The notes beneath the pieces are model-generated. The model had not been told where the DNA came from, did not search any database, and saw only the letters and a program-made list of their open reading frames with translations. Both the position numbers and the translations under genes were made by a program. DNA of 64,000 bases from Sistotremastrum niveocremeum HHB9708 (Eukaryota > Basidiomycota > Agaricomycetes > Sistotremastrales > Sistotremastraceae), in the NCBI GenBank assembly GCA_001630475.1, contig KV419395.1, positions 1,182,753 to 1,246,752 of the forward strand, in the 5' to 3' direction. Below, in pieces: positions 1 to 9,751 of this stretch (within the stretch, counting starts at the first letter, position 1; every line of letters begins with the position of its first letter).

Positions 1-390
1 ACCAACTCGGGCACTGCGACTCCCTCTTTGGCAAGCAGGTTGGGGTTAGGTACCCCTCCTCCAAGATCGACATCAAATAATACGATGGCCGGGCCCGACC
101 ATAATCGTCCAACAAAGAAACGCAGAAGCGAATCAATCGAAACCGATGTACAACCTTCTTTAGCCAGCCGACTACTGGACTCCGGAGCACGGGCATCTGG
201 AAATAATCTGAAGTCGAGGGCGCCCCAACAACCAACTGCGGCAGCGGAGCCAGCACCAGCACCATTCGGATTTCATATCAAAGGCGCAGCCAAAACATCG
301 TCACACGCCTTGAGCTTACAAGACAGGCTTGCTGCTAAACCTAGTAATGAAGGCGACAAGGGTGGGCGGCGACAGGGCGGGAGACGGTAG
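1..390 (+). CDS. 3' part of an unknown basic, disordered protein
   Basis: The reading frame is open from base 1 to a TAG at 388-390, so this is the last coding exon of a gene starting left of the window. About 129 residues are visible. They are rich in Ser, Pro, Ala, Arg and Lys with no recognisable folded domain and look disordered. A basic patch (TKKRRSE) resembles a nuclear localisation signal, and the end is Gly/Arg-rich (GGRRQGGRR), a composition common in RNA-binding or chromatin proteins. The short pattern S-L-x-x-R-L occurs three times (PSLASRLG, PSLASRLLD, LSLQDRLAA). I do not recognise the family. A nuclear RNA- or chromatin-linked role is only inferred from composition. Confidence 0.55.
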   Translation, partial: TNSGTATPSLASRLGLGTPPPRSTSNNTMAGPDHNRPTKKRRSESIETDVQPSLASRLLDSGARASGNNLKSRAPQQPTAAAEPAPAPFGFHIKGAAKTSSHALSLQDRLAAKPSNEGDKGGRRQGGRR

Positions 391-997
391 CACGCCGACT
401 TGGCGTCTGCTCCGATTGATCCTCCAGCAATCCTGTTGGTAATGAGCTAACTTTTGCATCACATATCTCTACATAGTGTGTGAGCATTTGTGCCCAGGCT
501 GAGGCGTGTAAAGCTCATCACTAGTAGCGTGGAGACGCGCTTGGCGACGCGGACATATACTTCCGCATCGCTCTCAGCCACTTCCTCCCATGCGAGCTGG
601 TTCTACTTTCGACTCTGCTGTCTTTACATTGTACCTGTCAATATCGAGAGTCCATAACAAGTTCGCGAAATTGACCAAATAGCATCCTGTCGTACTGGGC
701 ATCGCTCCTTTCACCATTTCACCATTGCTCGGACAAAGTGTGAGGCTCGCATCCATTGCTGGCAACGTTTGGCTTGGCTATGGGAGACTGGCCTTCAAAT
801 TCAGCAGAGCTCCTTCATCCGCAGCTGCGAAGAGATTGTGAGGTTCACGTTTCCGCGTGGTCGGCTCAGATCCAAGCAACGGCATCTCACTCTGGTACAA
901 CTCTCCAATGTTGCGTTCCTTCCTGTGGCTATTTTTGTGGCTACATAAGGGATTTGCAACGTAGCCATCCGCATTCTCTGTCGGCCTCTCTGCCTCA
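391..997. other. Intergenic region
   Basis: Holds the 3' flank of the left-edge gene and the upstream region of the DOMON/b561 gene. The short frames present show no family resemblance and no RNA gene was recognised. Confidence 0.5.
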
Positions 998-2701
998 ATG
1001 TTTTCTTCGGGTGTTCGAGCACGGGTCATCCTTTATTTATTCTTATCACTATCCTTCGTGGCTGCACTCGATAGACGGAAGCACGGGCACGACAACGGAG
1101 ATGGTGACGATGACGGCGGAGAAAATGAAGGCGCAGAAGGTGGAGATCCAGCAGGCGGCACAACATCTACTGGCAACTCCACCTCTTCTCCGGCGAGCTC
1201 TGTGAATGGAACGGCCGGCCTTGGTGATTCTACCTGTGTTTCGGTTCGTTTCATGGGTCCATTGTTGTTCGTTTACTCATTGAAACCAACACAGTTAATG
1301 TGCATATCTGCCATAGTCAACTCCAACTCAACTGTCACATATGTTCTGCAGAGCACCGGTGTTTCATCCTTAGGATGGTTGGCGATGTATGCCGTTCGCA
1401 TCGCTTTCGTGCCCGCCACTCACCATTTCTTCCAGAGGGTTTGGAAGTCAGATGGCCAATACCCCCATGGTCATCATGTGGCCAAATTCTGATGGGTCGA
1501 CGACTTTGTCTCAACGCCAGGCTTCTGCAGAAGTGATGCCGACGGTTGTGGCATCCCCACCTCGTGTTGCCACCAAGGTTGCCAGTCTGACCGCTGTACG
1601 TACCTGTCTTTGTGATACCGAATCTTATACTTACGTATCCTTAGCTCTCTTCCACCATGCCTCAACTGGCCTTCTCAGTACCGGTTAGTGTCGCAAATCA
1701 AGTCATACAAAATTAGTTTAAAATTAACAACACGTATTATCAGGCAAATTCAGACTCTACCCAAAATCTGATATGGGCGTTTTCTTCGACCCCTCCGGAT
1801 TCGTCCTCCGTGTCAGCAGTCCTGCAGAAGCATCTGCTATCTGGTGTCGTGCAGCTGAATCTGAAAGCAAATTCTGCTTCTTTCAATCCTGCACAATCAG
1901 GACCCAGTGGGACTTCGGGAGGAGCAGCAGGAGGATCAGGTTCTTCTTCGGGGACCGTCAAACTTCCCCTCCTACTGTACCAGAAATATGTGGTGGCCCA
2001 CGCAGCGATCGCAACCTTCGGCTTTATCGTCCTTCTGCCGACAGGCGCCTTGATTGCTCGTTGGCTCAGAACGACGAACATCAACTGGTTTATGGGCCAT
2101 TGGGTGGTTCAACTTGCCATCGGTATGTTTGCTTCCGTGAACAACATTCTCGAGTTGCTAACTTTTCTTTCCTTTTTTTAGCTGGCCCAGTCATCGGTTT
2201 AGGGCTGGCACTAGGTGTTTTATCTGTGATTGAATCCGGCGCGCCGCATCTCAATGACCCTCACAAGAAGCTCGGGGTCGCTTTGCTCGCCCTCTATGTC
2301 GCGCAGTGCTCACTCGGCGCCTTCATCCACTTTATCAAAAACCCAGAGCGGAAACGTCGGCCTGCTCAGAATTATGCACATGCTATCTTGGGCCTCACCA
2401 TAATCGCCCTGGCTCTGTATCAAGTCTGGATAGGCTTCCGCACAGAATGGCCTCTGAACACCGGTAGAGACCCAGTTCCTCATGCTGCCACCACCGCTTG
2501 GATAGTCTGGACTGTAGTAAGCATCATCACATTCGCGTATACGCAACCCGTCTCATTCCCGCCCAGGTGCTTGCCGTCGCTTATTTCGGAGGTCTTATCC
2601 TGCTCAAGAAGCAATTTGAGCGTGAAAGAATAGCCCAATTCAACCGCATCCATGGAACTCCTCCAATGGGTGTCTATAGAACAATACCTGTTGATCAATA
2701 A
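998..2701 (+). CDS. Secreted/membrane DOMON-cytochrome b561 oxidoreductase
   Basis: The start gives a clear signal peptide (MFSSGVRARVILYLFLSLSF, then VAALD). An acidic Gly/Ser/Thr-rich linker leads into a DOMON haem domain like the cellobiose dehydrogenase cytochrome (WLAIGFGSQM and VIMWPNSDGS, with a likely second haem ligand in KHLLSG). A cytochrome b561 membrane domain follows with several helices and the expected histidines (VVAHAAIATFGF, MGHWVVQ, DPHKKLG, NYAHAILG). First intron is 1387-1435; further introns lie near 1599-1650, 1685-1743, 2124-2181 and 2517-2569. Proteins of this layout carry electrons across the plasma or vacuolar membrane, often linked to iron or ascorbate. Substrate cannot be told. 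Length is about 470 residues, normal for the family. The gene converges on PPG1. Confidence 0.88.
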
Positions 2702-2977
2702 CATTGTATCACGCATTTTATATGGACACTATCCCATGCAGCGGTGCATTGATCTCAAGGGCACTTAGGGCAGTTGTTGATGTTGCTCATCAACTCGGCG
2801 CTCGGGGTCCCTGATTGATGAGGCTCGTCGTTGGCTCATTGGACATAATAATAGCATGTCATTCGTATACATACCCTGTGTTCTATGCGAGAGGTGCGCG
2901 TTGCCCGTGGGAGCTATACAGTAACTATACAATAAATAATCAAAGAATTTTACATCTATGTTAAGGATTTTAAGGAC

Positions 2978-4296
2978 CTAGAGAAAGTAGTCCGGCAGCT
3001 ATGTGTTCATTAGGGATGGGCTCGCGGATAAAATAATAGCACGCACCTTGCCATTTGCGTTCTGACTCGGCTGCTGACTAGGACCGTCTCTTTCGTTTTC
3101 AGGAGCGGCTTCAAAGACATTGAAGTGCATCTGACCCTCACTGGGCCCCACTTCAAGTATACTAGCCGAATTGCCACACCGGTAGCAATAATTTGGTGCC
3201 GACCAAACTGTTGATAAGTGGTTGTCGAAAAGCACGCTAAATCCTTCCATGCACAGCTGATGAGCACGAAGAATGTGTCCCATTCCGTTGGTCTCGAGGA
3301 ATTTGCGGACCACTCCTGACCCAAATGTGTAGCCGGCTCCTCTGCACCCCGTCAATTAGATACTGAATCGCTGGGTATGCAAGAAGGCATACCGCGGAGA
3401 TATTGCAAAGTCCTCCTTATCAGGGTCAGGATCTGACCATACAAGGTCAGCCATGGGACCTTCGTGGGGAATTTCTGCCAAGGATTCAGGAGCGAGCTTG
3501 AGATCTATCGGAAAAGAACCTCACCCCTGAAGCGGTCCACGACTTTGATCTGGTCTATGGAGTGAATAGACGGAGAAAGACCTGGGGCAGGAATTGGTCC
3601 ACGAGAGGTCATATGGCTTGACTCGATTAACGCACCGCCATGAACACAGAATATACGATCATCAATCACGACAGACAGAGTGAGGAAGTCGAAGAGATCA
3701 GTGAAATACGTCCAGACGTGGGAGGAACCGTATTTCCGAACACATTCAGTGTAGAAGCCATATGTCTAAAGGAGCATGGATTGGTTAGAGTGGAAAGGCG
3801 GGGACGTGCGGTTTGTACGCACTTGAGTGACAGCCCTTGACTCATGATTTCCGCGAATAAGTTGCACCCTTTCGGGATAACGGAGCTTCAGACATGTCAG
3901 AAGAGATATGGTTTCGACGCTGAAGAGGCCCCGATCGACGTAATCGCCTGTGGAGAGAGATCAAGACGGGAGCGGCAGGACCGTGCAAGGGACAGTGACC
4001 TAAGAAGAGATAGTTCGTATGGGGCGCATATCCGCCTATTCTGAAGATCTCAATCAGATCGTAGAACTGCCTTGGTATGCGTAAGAACGAGACGAGACAG
4101 GGCAGCACTTGGGCGAGAACGACAGTCACCCATGGATGTCGCCGACGACCGTAACCGGGGCGTTGACGTGCACAACGTTCGACTCGCGCATCAGCACCTC
4201 TTTTGTCTTTTCACATATCTCTCGGAGCAGGGCTTCGTGCAGGAGCTGTTTCTGCAGCAGCTTTGCAATGCAGGCATCCAGGTCGATTGGTGGCAT
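2978..4296 (-). CDS. PPG1: PPG1-type serine/threonine phosphatase catalytic subunit
   Basis: A PP2A-family phosphatase. It starts [15 protein letters not shown] at 4294-4296 and shows the metal-binding core in order: GDIHGQFYDL (split by an intron), DYVDRG, RGNHES, and [12 protein letters not shown]. The stretch [18 protein letters not shown] with [13 protein letters not shown] and [11 protein letters not shown] fits the Ppg1 branch better than Sit4 or Pph3. The final coding exon is only 21 nt (2978-2998) and encodes LPDYFL then TAG, the PP2A-type tail whose last Leu is carboxymethylated. The last intron is 2999-3046 (48 bp). Yeast Ppg1 works in glycogen metabolism and in a Far/STRIPAK-like complex. 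At least five introns interrupt the gene. Converges on the b561 gene. Confidence 0.9.
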
Positions 4297-4453
4297 GAGA
4301 GTGACTCGGAACCAGAAATATAAATATTATTTACATCACTAACTCCGCATTTCGGTCTCGTCGAGTCCTTGATCGCTGGGAACGGCTATTGGCCACTGCG
4401 ACCACCACAACAAGTGTTTAGTACATATTGAATCCCTGAGTCTTCTCAGAGCT

Positions 4454-4864
4454 TCACAGCGATTGACGGACATCATCCCAAGTGGTCATATTGTCTCTTT
4501 CTCCAGCTGAACGATCCTGGGCCTCAGCCTCGAAGACCAGTCTCGCCCTGCGAACGCTTCGGATCGCCAGAGGCCCAGTTGCATCTACAGAGGTCTCAGG
4601 CCTGAACCCAGAACTTGCACTAGTCGAAGAAACCCGGCGCTGCCTTTTCCGACGCCGAGAATGCATCTGGAGCTGACGGCAGTCGTTCTGGTCTTCAACT
4701 CCATATCCTGCCTAAAACAGAGATGGGGCTGTGCTGAACAGCCATATTGCCAGGAATGCCACTCAGAAGCTTCGGGTCTGACGCACAGCGGGTTCGATCC
4801 TGATCCTTGTCCGTCTTTGGCGGCCGAACAACTCCTGCGAGGGCCCATGTGGCGAGTGGAGCAT
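4454..4864 (-). CDS. Doubtful small basic protein gene
   Basis: A two-exon model can be read on the minus strand: MLHSPHGPSQELFG to RIRIEPA, an intron beginning GTGCGTCAG and ending TTTTAG, then AGYGVEDQNDC through a basic run (HSRRRKRQRRVSS) to DNMTTWDDVRQSL and a stop at 4454-4456. The frame is kept exactly across the intron, which is the main argument that this is real. The frame stays open upstream to about 4911, so the start could lie further out. I recognise no domain. It would lie upstream of and on the same strand as PPG1. It may be an untranslated or chance frame. Confidence 0.28.
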
Positions 4865-4911
4865 CACATTCAGAGGCAACGCGGGTTCAAATCTCTGCTG
4901 AAGCTGCTATA

Positions 4912-5954
4912 GCCTCTTTGTCTCTGACAGCCGACCATCGGCCAGCCAATTCCATGGCTACGACCAGAGATTACCTGTTATGCTCCCATGACAGACGTAT
5001 GAGGTAGAGTTACTATGCAAAGCTGATCGACAGCAGTTGACGGAATGCTGTCAAGGCATCGTGGCTGATGGCAGATGTGCCGAACGCTTGTGAAAACTCG
5101 ATTCGGGGCCGTTCCTGACTTCGGTACCGGTTCCTGGTATTCCAGGTTCGCAACAGAACGGCTAAGAAAGCAAATATATCCTACCTTAATCGAGGTACGT
5201 CAGAACGGAGCCTTCGGAGACTCAATCGACAATCTGCCTCACCTTTTCTAATATACCGTCACACCTTGAAACACCAGGTGGGCGGGGTACTATAGATACC
5301 AGAAGGCTGTCGGGCCCCGGTTTTCCCCGGGCCGCCGTTCGTCTTTGTTCTTAGTTGGTTTGTTGAACTCGCAGTCAACATCCACTGAAACAGGACGGAG
5401 GGGCCTAGCGGATATTTACCGAAGATCCAATCTAGCTCGATATCCGGTCAGTTCGGCCTCTATAGTAGTGGAAGACGAGAGCCTTTGATGAGATCCGGTC
5501 GACCTCGCAACTTAAGGCTACCCGGAAGCGGGAAACGGGCGCCTCCTAGTGGACTCGGCTGCACGTAACTCTCGAGCTGTGTTCGTCACACCAGCCAACT
5601 TATTTAGTGAGGACCTACGGCGATCGATCAAACATTTCTCCGTCTACCACTCATCGGCGAACAGAGGCAATCACTAGGCCAACTTCGCAAGTGAGCTCAT
5701 CAGCCCCCCAAACGTCCGCCCGCCATTCCTACCCTTCTACTCCCTGACAGCCCATTTCGGAAATACTCTGTTACGCATTGTCTTCCTCGATGCCTTCCCC
5801 TCTCGACTCGCACCTCTGACAGTCTCGCCTGCTATCCCGGTTTGGGGACATTGATCGCCGAGCCCAGGAACTACTAAAACTTTTTCGGCTCCATACCACT
5901 AACACTGAACGCGCTCACTAGCCCTTCAACATGATCCTGATCTGTCACCCCGTG
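4912..5954. other. Long intergenic/promoter region upstream of the C2H2 gene
   Basis: About 1 kb without a supportable gene. It contains GC-rich stretches, including an imperfect short hairpin around 5312-5332 (GGCCC and GGGCC arms), and pyrimidine-rich patches near the zinc-finger gene. Two T-arm-like strings (GGTTCGATCC near 4791, GGTTCAAATC near 4881, both just left of this region) do not belong to a foldable tRNA. Confidence 0.45.
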
Positions 5955-5961
5955 TATATAA
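5955..5961 (+). promoter_or_regulatory. TATA box of the C2H2 gene
   Basis: TATATAA lies 50 bp upstream of the predicted ATG (6011) in a pyrimidine-rich promoter. The spacing suits a TATA element with a short 5' leader. Confidence 0.5.
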
Positions 5962-6010
5962 ATCTTCCCGCTTCTTTCCTTCTTGCTCTACAACTTCCCA
6001 CTTGAAACCA

Positions 6011-6821
6011 ATGGATCCAAGACAGTCTTCCTCGAAGAGCACCTCGTCCTCCCCAGACGACACTGAGAACTATTCTCAAACGCACTCGGTGCCAACGATG
6101 GCCGGATATCCACAGATGCCATTGCAATCGCTCCCTCATCCCTCTTCTGGATCCCAATACAATTATTCCATGGGCACAGCGGGTAAGGCCTTTCATTTCT
6201 AGTCGCACGAGCAATGCGTTGATCGACATTGATCGTTGGTGATATATAGATTACGCACGCGACGCGCATGGAATGAATCCTGCATCCTATCCGCAGGCGG
6301 TCGACCCGAGGGCCTACAATCCATCACTGCAGTATCCCTCCCAAACTGATCGCAACACTACCTCTCTCGCGAGGTCTTCAGCTCATGTTCTTCCCGGCCA
6401 ACCCACAAACATGCCTTATGGGCAGGTCCCTCTCCATCCGGCGCATGAGATGCCCGACCCAAACTATCATTACTCTTACCCGATGCCATCGCAAGTTCCC
6501 CATGCGTCCCATCTCTCTTCCACCCAGGTCAATGCCACAGCTTCGGGATCGTCTTCTTCTTCCCGCTCCCCTGCTGCCGCCTCCGCCTCCGCTTCTCGTT
6601 CGTACCCATGTGATTTGTGTTCTCAAACATTCACTCGTGCACACGATCGTAAGCGACATCGAGAAATCCACACTCGTGTCGCAGGACAGAGCAACCATGC
6701 GTGTCCCTACTGTCACAAAACTTTCAGCAGACAGGACGCTTTGAAGCGCCACTGTGACAATTATTGCGAGGCCATGACTGAAGAACAGTACAGGCTCTAC
6801 CTCGATGGTGCCAGGACGTAG
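6011..6821 (+). CDS. C2H2 zinc-finger DNA-binding protein
   Basis: Starts MDPRQSSSKSTSSSPDD, with one intron (6182-6249) that joins GTAG to ADYARDAHGMN in frame. The first ~190 residues are Ser/Pro/Tyr/Gln-rich and disordered, as in fungal activators. Two zinc fingers follow near the C-terminus. The first is a standard C2H2 finger (CDLCSQTFTRAHDRKRH..H). The second (CPYCHKTFSRQDALKRH...C) ends in Cys, making it C2HC-like. Paired C-terminal fingers of this type are common in basidiomycete regulators of development and stress. Target genes are unknown. The stop is TAG at 6819-6821. Converges on CWC24 across about 490 bp. Confidence 0.85.
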
Positions 6822-7308
6822 ACTCTATCAAATGGAAGAATATCAATCAGGTTTCATATTCTCAACTAATTCGCACTTCTGATCGTTTTCTTGTTGCCCC
6901 TCAGATTCGTCGTACGCTTTCTTGTTGCCCGCTTTTCAAATTGACCTTTTCGCTCTTACGTTGTTGCGATTGTTTATAGTAAACCTTTAATTTTGTACCC
7001 GGATTTCTCCATATAGTATAATGTAGATGTTTTGAATCCACTACTTTTTTGAATATGAGAAGTTTGAGAACTGGAGAAGGAGTGTTGTATACTGCGTTCA
7101 GCCCCCGTCAAAGTCGGACTTCTAACTGACAAATTTGTTCTTCGATTGAAGTTGAGATCTTTGATATGTTATTGGAAGGAAGATAAGCAGCGATTTAATT
7201 ACATGTCACAAAGTGCCGCAACGATCTCATGTACGCTAGATGACGCGTGGTACCAGCCGGGCGTCAGGGTTTGGCGCTGTCAGCCTAGTTGAATGTCTAT
7301 AGGGTAGA
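6822..7308. other. Convergent intergenic region
   Basis: 3' flanks of the C2H2 gene (+) and CWC24 (-). It is AT-rich around 6960-7060, as expected for 3' ends. No gene or RNA was recognised. Confidence 0.5.
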
Positions 7309-8346
7309 TCAATCATCGCTGCCGCTTCTATTTTCTTCTTCTTCTTCTTCATCGTCATCATCGCCGAGTTGGGTTATATCCTCATCACCGCCTCCGGTGG
7401 CAGCTTCTCCGTTCTCCATATCCTTCAAAGCCTCTTCACGCTGCTTCTTATCCTTCAGCTTTTGAATGATTTTCTCGGCACGATTGAAAATCCCCCCAGT
7501 GGGTGCGCCACAGGCTGCGCACTTGGGAGTTTTCGCAAATCGCTTGATGGCACATGCTGAGCAGAAGTAATGACCGCAACGTGTGACCACAGGATCCGTG
7601 TAAGGTTTCCGACAGATGAGGCATGCGAAGGGCACTTCTTCGTCGTCTGAGTCAGAATCCGGCTCGTCTCGCGCTGAAGCAGTGGGGTTCTCTGCTAATT
7701 TGTCGAGCTGCCAACCAGCGAGATACGTTCCTCTGTCGTGCAAGAATTTGCACGTATCTCCGAAGCCACAATATCCGGTTTCTGGAAGGCCAAAGTCAGT
7801 GATAATCGAGGAGATAGATGGGCTGCAAAACGCACCTTTATAATCCTTACATACATCAGGCTGGTAATCGACGATGGTGACCGTTCGAATGGTGCTGTTA
7901 TTAGACCGCTGCGGGCCGACCCTCATGGCTTTCGGTGTATCCTCACTTTTCTTCAAGTGAGCCTTGTAACCAGCCATTCCGTGGTATTTGCCATCGCTTG
8001 GAGGATCAAGTGAGTCATCTTGGTGATCATGTCTGGCTCGCTTCGCGAGAAGCTCCTCCGCCTCGTCCCCGTCGAGGATGTCTAATGCAGCCTGGGAATG
8101 AGCTCCGCCAGAGGTTGAAGACCACTTGACGTCGACAGAATCGGCAGCGGCACGATCAGCGAGAGACCTTTTTGTGCCAGAGGTCAGAAGAGTCGAGGTT
8201 GTCTTTTTAGAGGGGACTACGACCTGGGACTTGGATGAGGATGGGTCAGAAGAGAATGAAGTTGATTGAGAAGGAGAAGGAGATCGTTTTCGAGACGTCT
8301 GAGGCCGTGCCTTGGCTTTCTTGAAGACAGGAACCTGGACAGACAT
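7309..8346 (-). CDS. CWC24: Spliceosome factor CWC24 / RNF113A homologue
   Basis: Starts MSVQVPVFKKAKARPQ. The N-terminal half is Ser/Lys-rich. A CCCH zinc finger (VCKDYKETGYCGFGDTC..H) follows, then a RING finger (CLICRKPYTDPVVTRCGHYF, CAACGAPTGG), and an acidic tail. CCCH followed by RING is diagnostic of Cwc24/RNF113A, which enters the spliceosome at activation and guards the 5' splice site before the first catalytic step. One intron of 54 bp lies inside the CCCH finger between KDYK and ETGYC. It is a multiple of three without stops, so a retained form would put 18 residues into the finger. Divergent from the bZIP gene, with 204 bp between start codons. Confidence 0.92.
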   Translation of the reverse strand: MSVQVPVFKKAKARPQTSRKRSPSPSQSTSFSSDPSSSKSQVVVPSKKTTSTLLTSGTKRSLADRAAADSVDVKWSSTSGGAHSQAALDILDGDEAEELLAKRARHDHQDDSLDPPSDGKYHGMAGYKAHLKKSEDTPKAMRVGPQRSNNSTIRTVTIVDYQPDVCKDYKGAFCSPSISSIITDFGLPETGYCGFGDTCKFLHDRGTYLAGWQLDKLAENPTASARDEPDSDSDDEEVPFACLICRKPYTDPVVTRCGHYFCSACAIKRFAKTPKCAACGAPTGGIFNRAEKIIQKLKDKKQREEALKDMENGEAATGGGDEDITQLGDDDDEEEEEENRSGSDD

Positions 8347-8550
8347 GACGGAGAGACAAGACGTTGGTCTGCTGACACACCCAGGAACCAAGGAATATAA
8401 TTGGGAGATTATGGAGATAAGAGCGGACATACGGGATTCTATTGACAAATAAAGGCAAATACGAGGTGATCCGGGCCGTGAGAAATATTAGTGGGAGAGA
8501 TTGCTGATAAAGCAAAAGTCTTTCGCCATCGTTGCACCTAATCACATCCA

Positions 8551-9375
8551 ATGCCCCCGTCAGCGCTTCAAGGCCTCAACATCGTCCACCCCACCCAGCC
8601 TCTCTCGCCTTCAGAGCCTCCATATCCCGACCTCGACGCTCAGCTCGGTATCTGGACCCACCTTCCCTTCGAGTCTGATGAGCCGTTCATTCCTACGCTC
8701 TCTCCTGTCTCCAGAGACGTAGACGACTCCTCCATCGCTGTCCACGAGCCGCCTCACCAGGCCATTTCGTCTCGACCCCCTTCCCTGCTCCTGCCCCGCC
8801 CGCCTCAGCCGCTCTCCTTTCCCGCCGAGCACGAGCAGTTCGACATAGATAAATTTTTGGCAGGCTTTGGAATCGACTCATCAGCACTCTCATCGCTCGA
8901 CCCACACACCATAACTCCGGCTACGATTTCAACCGCTCCGAGCACCACTCCCTCCTCACCGTCCGAGAGCGCACCACCTCTCAAGCGCCCTCGTAGCCAG
9001 AAAGATGCTGGCGACGATGGAGCATCGGTTTCCCAAGCGGAGGATCGCTTCACCGGACCGCGAGCCTTCCCGGATCCCAACCCAAATACCAACACTCCTC
9101 CCTCTGCGAACGAGGACAAGCGTCGCCGAAACACTGCGGCTTCCGCCCGCTTCCGATTGAAGAAGAAGGAAAGAGAGGCGGCCATGGAGAAGAAGAGCAA
9201 AGAGCTCGAAGGCCGAGTCGGCGAGCTCGAGAGAGAGTGCGAGGCTCTTCGCCGAGAGAACGGATGGTTGAAGGGTCTTGTGGTCGGCGTCACTGGTGCC
9301 AGCACCACCACGGCTGCCTCAGCCAACTCAAACTCCAAGAAGCGCTCCCTGGGAACGGATGACAGCACTGCTTGA
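8551..9375 (+). CDS. bZIP transcription factor, Cys3/MetR-like
   Basis: Intronless, 274 residues. The first ~190 residues are Pro/Ser-rich with acidic patches (EHEQFDIDKFLAGFGID) that could be activating. The basic region EDKRRRNTAASARFRLKKK is of the kind seen in the sulfur regulators Cys-3 and MetR, followed by a leucine zipper (LEGRVGELERECEALRREN). It ends with a Ser/Ala-rich tail and TGA. Cys-3 family proteins turn on sulfur uptake and assimilation genes when sulfur is short. That role is inferred from the basic region only; a Gcn4- or Zip1-like role is possible. Shares a short promoter with CWC24. Confidence 0.85.
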   Translation: MPPSALQGLNIVHPTQPLSPSEPPYPDLDAQLGIWTHLPFESDEPFIPTLSPVSRDVDDSSIAVHEPPHQAISSRPPSLLLPRPPQPLSFPAEHEQFDIDKFLAGFGIDSSALSSLDPHTITPATISTAPSTTPSSPSESAPPLKRPRSQKDAGDDGASVSQAEDRFTGPRAFPDPNPNTNTPPSANEDKRRRNTAASARFRLKKKEREAAMEKKSKELEGRVGELERECEALRRENGWLKGLVVGVTGASTTTAASANSNSKKRSLGTDDSTA

Positions 9376-9751
9376 CTTTCGACAATTCATGATGATCATT
9401 CTTGTCACCAAACTACTCTATCCCATTTCTAACAACCACACCTCCCCTCCACCTTGTTCAACCCAGTGGTGGAAATTTAGAGGACGAACAGCAGGACCAA
9501 ATGTCTATCACGTATACTGACGATGAAGAGCCGAGGGGCCAGAACCGAAAGGGGTCGGGCAGAGGAGGGGCGGACGATGTGTTCCGGTTGCCTCATTAAA
9601 TTATTTCATTGCGCCATCCCTGTACCTATTCAGCACTTGTGTACAAGCGTTCGGAATTCTGGCTGTACAGGAACCAAGTTAGAGTCATGTGTCTTCGGCA
9701 GTATCGGATGCATCGGATTTCGGATCTCTTATCTTCCCAACTGCTACAGCT
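9376..9751. other. Intergenic region bZIP-urease
   Basis: 3' flank of the bZIP gene and the promoter/5' leader of urease. Nothing else recognised. Confidence 0.5.

Noticed and set aside
4780-4900. tRNA-like T-arm strings (GGTTCGATCC, GGTTCAAATC)
   Set aside because: Flanking bases do not form a five-pair T stem, and no A box, anticodon arm or acceptor stem can be drawn around them.
5312-5332. GC-rich hairpin GGCCCCGGTTTTCCCCGGGCC
   Set aside because: The arms pair only with a mismatch, and there is no adjacent gene end or repeat to give it meaning.
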